Assembly (NCBI RefSeq): GCF_036543075.1
Contig: NZ_JAZHPF010000008.1
Coordinates: 80,247-144,246 of the forward strand
DNA from: Deinococcus sp. YIM 134068
Lineage (GTDB): Bacteria > Deinococcota > Deinococci > Deinococcales > Deinococcaceae
Direction: 5' to 3'
DNA length: 64,000 bases
Both the position numbers and the translations under genes were made by a program. Positions within the stretch are counted from its first letter, which is position 1; every line of letters starts with the position of its first letter. Under the pieces are notes generated by a model. It worked only from the letters and a program-made list of their open reading frames with translations. It was not told the origin of the DNA and searched no databases. Positions 54,849 to 64,000 of the stretch are shown one piece after another.

Positions 54849-56307
54849 AGCTCTCGTTCCCCGCCTCGTCGCGCGCCACGATCCGGGGCGGCGTGCCCGG
54901 CGCGGGCAGCAGCCACCGGAAGTTCCCCTGTACCCGCCGGGTGAAGGTCTGGTCGCCCAGCCGCGTCGTCAGCGTCACGGGGCCGTCGTCACGCACCGTG
55001 CCCGTCACCGTCAGGGAGCGGCCCACCCGCTCGGCGCGCAGGGCGCTCAGGGCGGGCGGCGTGCGGTCGATCACCACCGTCTGCCAGCGGGTCGCCGCCT
55101 CGCCCCGCCGCTGGGCGCTCACCCGCACGGTGTAGGTGCCCTCGGGGAGCGGGGGGTCCAGCCGCCCCAGCCGGAAGCGGTCGCCCTCCCGCGTGAGGGA
55201 GAGGCGGCGGCCCGCGACGGTGGCCGTCACCCGCGCGTCGGGCAGGCTGCGCGCCGAGAGGGTGAGGTCCCGCACGCGGCCCCGCACCGGGTCGAGGGTC
55301 AGGGTGAGGGGACGCGGTGCCTCCGCGTCCGCCGCCGTGCTCTGGCTGGGACCGGCCACCGCCTCGTCCAGTACCTTGACGCGCCCACCCGCGTCCACCC
55401 GGAAGACCGTTCCGCGCGCGGCGGTGCTGACGACCGGGGTGCTGAGCTGGAGGCCGCCGGGCGTGCCCGGACTGCCCGGAACCACGTTCCAGGCGCTGCC
55501 ACGTGAGAGCTGCAACGTGACCTCGCGGCCCCGCCCGGTCCCCTCGGCCCCCGTGACGCTCAGCTCGCTGTGCGACTGGAGCCGCAGGTAGCCGCCCCCC
55601 GTGAACTCCACCTCCGCCCACGACCCCTCCCCGGTGGTGAGGCGCTCGCCGGGATTGAGGCGGTCGCGCACGGCGGCGGGCCTGATCTCCGCCCCGCGCG
55701 TCACCCGCACCGTCCCGCGCAGGGCCTGAACGGTGGCCTCACCGACCCCGGTGAACTGCGCGGCGTACCACGGGTCCTCCTCCCGGAAGGCCGAGACCGA
55801 CCCAGAGGCCAGGTCGAGTTGCTGCCCCTCGCCCACGGTGACGGCGCGCCCGCCCAGGGCCACCCGCAGGCTGCCGCTCGTCACGGCGACGCGGCGGGTC
55901 ACGTCGCCCCGCAGGTCCACCCGTGCCCGCCCCGCCCGGTCCATCACCAGATGCTTGCCCCGCACGTGAACGGCCACCGGCCCCTCCAGCAGGAAGTTGC
56001 CCTCCAGCAAGTTCGCCTCGTCGCGCAACACCCCCAGCCGCGACGCGCTCGCCAGCAGCACGCTGCCCGCGTACTTGCCGCCCGTGCTCGCCACGCGCGC
56101 CCGGCCCGTGCCCACCCGCAGCCCCAGCGCGACGGTGGGCGTGCCGCTCGCCGCCCGCCACACGTTGCCCTCCCCGAGCAGTTCGGCGCGGCCCGTCAGA
56201 TACTGCACCCGCAGGGGCGCTCCCCCCTGGGAACTGGGAGGGGCCGCCCGCGTCACGCCCCCGGCAAGCAGGACGCAGACGCCCATCCAGACGGCCATTC
56301 TTCTCAC
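54832..56307 (-). CDS. Exported FecR-domain protein
   Basis: About 491 residues: signal peptide (about 4-24, WMGVCVLLAGGVTRA), then beta-rich FecR domains. The FecR pattern is visible in LNPGERLTTGEGSWAEVEF and TGGGYLRLQSHSELSVTGAE, followed by TPVVSTAARGTVFRVD. An N-terminal copy may be degenerate (about 80-160), and the C-terminal part looks like Ig-type beta domains. Such proteins are often co-transcribed with CHASE2 proteins and thought to bind ligands outside the membrane. GTG 56307 is chosen because TAGACT lies seven bases upstream; ATG 56298 is next. Confidence 0.87.
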   Translation of the reverse strand: MRRMAVWMGVCVLLAGGVTRAAPPSSQGGAPLRVQYLTGRAELLGEGNVWRAASGTPTVALGLRVGTGRARVASTGGKYAGSVLLASASRLGVLRDEANLLEGNFLLEGPVAVHVRGKHLVMDRAGRARVDLRGDVTRRVAVTSGSLRVALGGRAVTVGEGQQLDLASGSVSAFREEDPWYAAQFTGVGEATVQALRGTVRVTRGAEIRPAAVRDRLNPGERLTTGEGSWAEVEFTGGGYLRLQSHSELSVTGAEGTGRGREVTLQLSRGSAWNVVPGSPGTPGGLQLSTPVVSTAARGTVFRVDAGGRVKVLDEAVAGPSQSTAADAEAPRPLTLTLDPVRGRVRDLTLSARSLPDARVTATVAGRRLSLTREGDRFRLGRLDPPLPEGTYTVRVSAQRRGEAATRWQTVVIDRTPPALSALRAERVGRSLTVTGTVRDDGPVTLTTRLGDQTFTRRVQGNFRWLLPAPGTPPRIVARDEAGNESYANLP

Positions 56308-56314
56308 GACGCAC

Positions 56315-56320
56315 AGTCTA
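56315..56320 (-). promoter_or_regulatory. -10 box TAGACT for the FecR-CHASE2 operon
   Basis: TAGACT-GTGCGTC-GTG on the minus strand, 7 nt spacing. Confidence 0.55.
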
Positions 56321-56424
56321 AAGGATTCATTGAGAAGCTTTTGTCGGATTTTCGGCTTCGTTCGGGAAGGCACATTCTCGGGAATGAGGATGTTGAGTTG
56401 AACGCAAGTCCCACCAAATAGTCT

Positions 56425-56470
56425 GTTTTGCTCCCTCTCCCCTCGTGGGAGAGGGCTGGGGTGAGGGGGC
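56425..56470 (+). repeat. Dispersed palindromic element, type A (short)
   Basis: TTTTGCTCCCTCTCCCCTCG is followed by TGGGAGAGGGCTGGGGTGAG and GGGGC. Confidence 0.75.
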
Positions 56471-56518
56471 GTGTGGGCGGCCCGACCGTCTAGCGGGAGC
56501 CTTGACCTTCCGACTGGC

Positions 56519-56602
56519 CTTTGGACGCCGTGCCCGCTTCACCCCCTCTCCTGCGGAGCTGTGCCAGTCCCAGCCTCCCCCCTCAAGGGGAGGGGCGAAA
56601 AG
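56519..56602 (+). repeat. Dispersed palindromic element, type B with insert
   Basis: CGCTTCACCCCCTCTCCTGC, insert GGAGCTGTGCCAGTCCCA, then GCCTCCCCCCTCAAGGGGAG and GGGCGAAAAGC. The insert is shared with the inverted copy at 21321-21390. Confidence 0.75.
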
Positions 56603-56673
56603 CAAAGGCGGCGGGTCTTCCTGCCCTCTCTGGCGACCGGTCCCTGGCGACTGGCGACCTTCCCCCCAGCCCC

Positions 56674-56679
56674 TATACT
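56674..56679 (+). promoter_or_regulatory. -10 box TATACT for the ABC-F gene
   Basis: TATACT-GCCCCGC-GTG, 7 nt spacing, leaderless. Confidence 0.65.
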
Positions 56680-56686
56680 GCCCCGC

Positions 56687-58564
<1,878 letters not shown>

Positions 58565-58569
58565 GGCCG

Positions 58570-58575
58570 TAGACT
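58570..58575 (+). promoter_or_regulatory. -10 box TAGACT, leaderless
   Basis: TAGACT-TCGGCC-ATG, 6 nt spacing to 58582. Confidence 0.6.
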
Positions 58576-58581
58576 TCGGCC

Positions 58582-59181
58582 ATGAACTGCAGCTTCGGGA
58601 AGATGTGGCTGACGCTCTGTGGGTTGTCCCTCCCCTCGTGGGGGCTGGCCGCCTCTCCGGGTTTCGTCTCGTGCGGCTATACCCTGCCGCAGGGCGTCCG
58701 GGTAAATTGCAACAACTCGGTCGTAACGATCAGCGTCAACATGCGAACGTGGCACCACCGCTATGAGGGGGATTCTCCAGAGACGAAGCTGGTCTTCGGA
58801 CGCTATCTCATGCTTCGGGCCACCAACAGTGGGGCGTTGACCTACACCATGACCTACCTCTTCGACCTACGTACCAGGACGAAGGTGCTTGTAACAGAGA
58901 TGGAATCTCTCTACGAGGACAAGCAGCGTCTCGTCTTCATGCCTCTGAATGTTAGTTCTGATGATTGGGCCTCCAGACCGGAGATTGGCATTTTCAAGGC
59001 GGGCGGTAAGGGATTGAGGCTATACGTCTATGACATCCATCCCCGTCCTTCTTGCGGTTTCTCACGGGACGATGTGATGGTGCTGGAACGAGAGGATTTC
59101 ATTGGTTCTGCGAAGGGCTTTTCCTTCATCCGCGAGGACAAATGCGGGCGTTTCGTGATTAGCAAGCCCTGGCCCCAGTGA
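58582..59181 (+). CDS. Exported hypothetical protein of lower GC
   Basis: A 199-residue protein with a signal peptide (about 1-24, MWLTLCGLSLPSWGLAA). Cysteines in VSCGYTL, VNCNNSV, PSCGFSR and EDKCGRF could form disulfides in the envelope. The mature part is predicted mostly beta (SVVTISVNMRTWHHRYEGDS, LVFGRYLMLRATNSGALTYT). No family recognised. Codon third positions are much less GC-biased than in neighbours, suggesting recent transfer. A leaderless promoter TAGACT lies six bases before the ATG. Function unknown. Confidence 0.78.
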   Translation: MNCSFGKMWLTLCGLSLPSWGLAASPGFVSCGYTLPQGVRVNCNNSVVTISVNMRTWHHRYEGDSPETKLVFGRYLMLRATNSGALTYTMTYLFDLRTRTKVLVTEMESLYEDKQRLVFMPLNVSSDDWASRPEIGIFKAGGKGLRLYVYDIHPRPSCGFSRDDVMVLEREDFIGSAKGFSFIREDKCGRFVISKPWPQ

Positions 59182-59197
59182 CGTGAGCTGAGACCTT

Positions 59198-60529
59198 CTA
59201 TTCTCCCACCGGGAACGTGTCCGGCACCTCGCCCTCGTCCTCCACCCCCGAAGTTGCGTCCAGCGGCATCAACGCGCTCGTCTCGTCGAAGTGGAGCAGG
59301 GCGTCGTACATCTCGCCGGGGCGGGTGTGGACGTAGTGGCTCTGGCGCTCGGTGTCGGGGCGGTAGATCACGCCGATGAAGCGTTGCAACCGCTCCTCGT
59401 CGCGGAGATCGTCGGTCGCCGCGTTCCCCGCACGGAGGTCGAGCCAAAAATCGCCCCCAACGTCATGCAGCATCTCCTCCAAACTGCCCGAGAGGCCGGG
59501 GCGCACGCGCTTGGTGCGGGCGGGTTCGTCCCAGTCATCGGAGGCGGTCACAGTGCCGTGATGGGTGCTGAGGCCGACGATGAACGTGTCGTCCGGCCAG
59601 TGTTCGCGCGTCAGTTGCCCGAGGTTGAGTTCGCCCCGCCGCCAGCCCATCTCGCTCGCGCGGGCGTCGCCGAGGTGGGAGTTGTGCGCCCAGACGACGA
59701 TCTTCTGCGGGCGGCCCTGTGATTCGCCGTGGTCCACCAGCGCCTCCAGCGTCTCGAACATGTGGGTGTCACGGATATTCCACGACTCGTCGCGGCCCCG
59801 GAACATCGCGCGGTAGTAGCTCTCGGCGTTCTTGGCGAGGCGGGCGTTCTGCTCGGCGAAGAAGTGTTCGTCCTCCGCGAGCGGCCCGCGCGCCAGTTCG
59901 GCCTCCCGGCGCTGGAGTTCGAGGAGTTGCGCGACGGCGGCGTCCTCGCAGGGTTCCTTGCGCCCATACTCGGTGGCGTAGCCGTACGCCTGCGGATTCT
60001 CCCCGAACTGCTCGAAGCACGAGTACCGTTTCTTCGCCCGGCCCGCCGCCTCGGGGTCCACCGCCTCCAAATATTCAATGACCTCCCGAGTGGAGCGGTG
60101 CAGGCTGTAGAGGTCCAGCCCGTAGAAGCCCGCCCCCGCCCCCGGATGGCGCTCGTTGTGCCCCCGCAGCCAGTCCACGAACTGCCGCACGTCCTCGTTG
60201 CGCCACATCCACTTGGGGAACCGCTGGAAGTCGCCCAGCGCCTCCAGGGCGTCGGCGTCCTCGCCCTGCCCGCGCACGTAGCGGTTCACCCGGTAGGCGT
60301 CGGGCCAGTCGGCCTCCACCGCGACCGCCGTGAAGCCGCGCGCCTCGATCAGCCGCCGCGTCAGCCGCGCCCGCTCCCGGTAGAACTCGTGCGTGCCGTG
60401 CGACGCCTCACCGATGAGGACGAAGCGCGCGTCGCCGATGCGTTCCAGCAGCCCGTCGTAGTCGTCGGAGGCTCCAGTCAGGGGAAAAGAAGCATCGCGG
60501 AGGGCCTGGGTCAGGTCGGAGGTCGTCAT
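59198..60529 (-). CDS. Erythromycin esterase-family protein
   Basis: A 443-residue cytoplasmic protein of the Ere-like hydrolase family (EreA/EreB, succinoglycan-biosynthesis-like). It shows the catalytic-histidine segment VLIGEASHGTHEFYRERARL (about 37-56), AVAVEADWPDAYRVNRYVRG, GFYGLDLYSLHRS and VVWAHNSHLGDAR. True Ere enzymes open macrolide lactones; most members, including this one, have unknown substrates. It is four nt downstream of a phosphoribosyltransferase gene, an arrangement that recurs in other genomes, so the two probably work together rather than in resistance. Confidence 0.9.
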   Translation of the reverse strand: MTTSDLTQALRDASFPLTGASDDYDGLLERIGDARFVLIGEASHGTHEFYRERARLTRRLIEARGFTAVAVEADWPDAYRVNRYVRGQGEDADALEALGDFQRFPKWMWRNEDVRQFVDWLRGHNERHPGAGAGFYGLDLYSLHRSTREVIEYLEAVDPEAAGRAKKRYSCFEQFGENPQAYGYATEYGRKEPCEDAAVAQLLELQRREAELARGPLAEDEHFFAEQNARLAKNAESYYRAMFRGRDESWNIRDTHMFETLEALVDHGESQGRPQKIVVWAHNSHLGDARASEMGWRRGELNLGQLTREHWPDDTFIVGLSTHHGTVTASDDWDEPARTKRVRPGLSGSLEEMLHDVGGDFWLDLRAGNAATDDLRDEERLQRFIGVIYRPDTERQSHYVHTRPGEMYDALLHFDETSALMPLDATSGVEDEGEVPDTFPVGE

Positions 60530-60533
60530 GGGG

Positions 60534-61184
<651 letters not shown>

Positions 61185-61307
61185 GTCGCCACCCCGTCCC
61201 CGATTGTCGGCGTCCCTCCCGGCCCACGCCAGCCGGATTCACTTCATCCCCAGTTGGCAGGGCGCTCATGGGTGGGGTTGGGGCGGGAGGGACTCAGGAC
61301 CTGGAAC

Positions 61308-61814
61308 TCAGGGGGGGGTGGGAACGGGCGTCACGGGAGCCGGAGCAGGCGTGGCCGCCGCCGGGGGCGGAACGTACTCCCCCGTCTGCTTGTCGAGCGT
61401 CACGTTGTACCCCAGCAGCTCGCGCCCGAGCAGCACGGTTCGCAGGACGCCGCTGAACTTCGTCCCCGTGATCTGGCCGCGCAGGGTGCCCCGGTACTTG
61501 TTGCCCTCCTCGAAGAGGCCCACGTCGATCCCGCCGCCGTTCTCCCCGCGCTGGAACTTGCCGCTCACGGCGTAGGCCTTGCGGCTCTCCAGATTGGTCA
61601 TGACGCCGCTCGCCCGCCCCTCGCGCTCCTGCACGCTCAGCACGAGGCGGTAGGGCACCCGGCCCGTGCCCCCCACGCCGATGCCCTCGTAGGTCCCGTT
61701 CAGGGCGCGTTCCAGCGACGTACTCGGATTCAGGTACGCCCCGAAGGCGCAGCCCGTCAGGGTGGGCAGGAGCAGGGCGGCGGGCAGGAGACGGGACCAC
61801 GTTCTGGAGGACAT
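61308..61814 (-). CDS. Putative lipoprotein
   Basis: A 168-residue protein with a lipobox (LLPTLTGC, Cys22) preceded by a basic, hydrophobic signal. The mature part is beta-rich with YRLVLSVQEREGRASGVMTN and KYRGTLRGQITGTKFSGVLR, reminiscent of small beta-barrel lipoproteins. It ends in a Pro/Ala/Thr-rich tail (PAAATPAPAPVTPVPTPP). No named family was recognised. TAGCCT five bases upstream of the ATG makes it leaderless. Confidence 0.82.
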   Translation of the reverse strand: MSSRTWSRLLPAALLLPTLTGCAFGAYLNPSTSLERALNGTYEGIGVGGTGRVPYRLVLSVQEREGRASGVMTNLESRKAYAVSGKFQRGENGGGIDVGLFEEGNKYRGTLRGQITGTKFSGVLRTVLLGRELLGYNVTLDKQTGEYVPPPAAATPAPAPVTPVPTPP

Positions 61815-61819
61815 GCCGG

Positions 61820-61825
61820 AGGCTA
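61820..61825 (-). promoter_or_regulatory. -10 box TAGCCT for the lipoprotein gene
   Basis: TAGCCT-CCGGC-ATG on the minus strand, 5 nt spacing. Confidence 0.45.
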
Positions 61826-61861
61826 AGCCGGACTCATGAAGCGTGTCTGACACGGCACACT

Positions 61862-62686
<825 letters not shown>

Positions 62687-62696
62687 GCCCCCCATC

Positions 62697-63863
<1,167 letters not shown>

Positions 63864-63869
63864 GCCCTC

Positions 63870-63875
63870 ACCTTA
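63870..63875 (-). promoter_or_regulatory. -10 box TAAGGT for the amidase gene
   Basis: TAAGGT-GAGGGC-GTG on the minus strand, 6 nt spacing. Confidence 0.5.
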
Positions 63876-64000
63876 GCTGTACTTCGGGGATATTCAAGGA
63901 CCGCTGCATAAAGCTGTGCAGGCGCGACATTTCGGGCAGGGAGGTGGCAGGGACCAGGCCCCTGCCACCTCAGCTCGAATGGCGGGAACAGTGTCGCCCA

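Larger units (their letters stand above)
56308..56686. other. Divergent intergenic region with two palindromic elements
   Basis: Contains the promoter of the FecR-CHASE2 operon, two dispersed palindromic elements (56425-56470, 56519-56602), a short CTGGCGACTGGCGACC block at 56628-56656 and the -10 box of the ABC-F gene. No gene is supported. Confidence 0.6.

Overview
The window is about 64 kb of very GC-rich DNA from a member of the genus Deinococcus or a close relative. The support for that assignment is the complete 14-subunit NADH:quinone oxidoreductase operon without quinone-type accessory genes, a Gfh1-type transcription factor (known only from Deinococcus-Thermus), a succinate dehydrogenase in the order sdhCDAB, MutS2, a DUF3248-like small protein, many GTG/TTG starts, and a very common promoter layout in which a TANNNT -10 box lies 5-8 nt before an ATG or GTG start codon (leaderless mRNAs, documented in Deinococcus). 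The species cannot be told from the sequence.

Layout. 1-740: 5' part of an Mrp/ApbC iron-sulfur carrier ATPase (minus). 1336-3831: rpmH-rnpA-yidD-yidC, the ribosomal protein L34 / RNase P / membrane-insertion cluster, closed by a clear terminator. 3938-10385 (minus): a toroid-fold hypothetical protein, a GH15 glucoamylase-like enzyme, an exported C39-like peptidase with TPRs, and E1 beta and alpha of a 2-oxoacid dehydrogenase. 10559-16731: exported small proteins, a DUF4384 protein, a molybdopterin-oxidoreductase-fold protein translationally coupled to a histidine kinase, a PKD-CAP protein, an ECF sigma factor and a FUN14-like membrane protein. 17015-20382 (minus): sdhCDAB. 20674-26264: small and transport genes, RluA pseudouridine synthase and FMN reductase. 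26497-32259: mutS2, a beta-barrel-like exported protein, gfh1, lysS. 32536-35868: a sugar ABC importer without its ATPase. 36000-37169: a histidine kinase with a degenerate receiver-like N-terminus.

37502-53279 holds the nuo operon, nuoABCD-[orf]-EF-[barstar]-GHIJKLMN. Two non-nuo genes, a four-helix membrane protein and a barstar-family protein, are embedded with overlapping stop/start codons. 53385-56307 (minus): FecR-domain protein and CHASE2-GGDEF protein with a degenerate active site. 56687-63863: ABC-F ATPase, a lower-GC exported protein, an erythromycin-esterase/phosphoribosyltransferase pair, a lipoprotein, an exported protein and an amidase.

The most unusual content is between genes. 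(1) Every gap longer than about 15 nt inside the nuo operon (five of five), plus the gap after nuoN and gaps in the sdh, E1 and sugar-transport operons, is filled by a long imperfect hairpin or half-hairpin whose arms are built from short tandem units (for example repeats of CTCGACCCC against GGGGTCGAG); the unit differs between loci but the architecture is the same. (2) A second family of at least 14 dispersed palindromic elements, many with an additional small hairpin that shows compensatory base changes between copies, occupies most of the larger intergenic regions. No rRNA, tRNA, CRISPR array, insertion sequence or prophage was seen.
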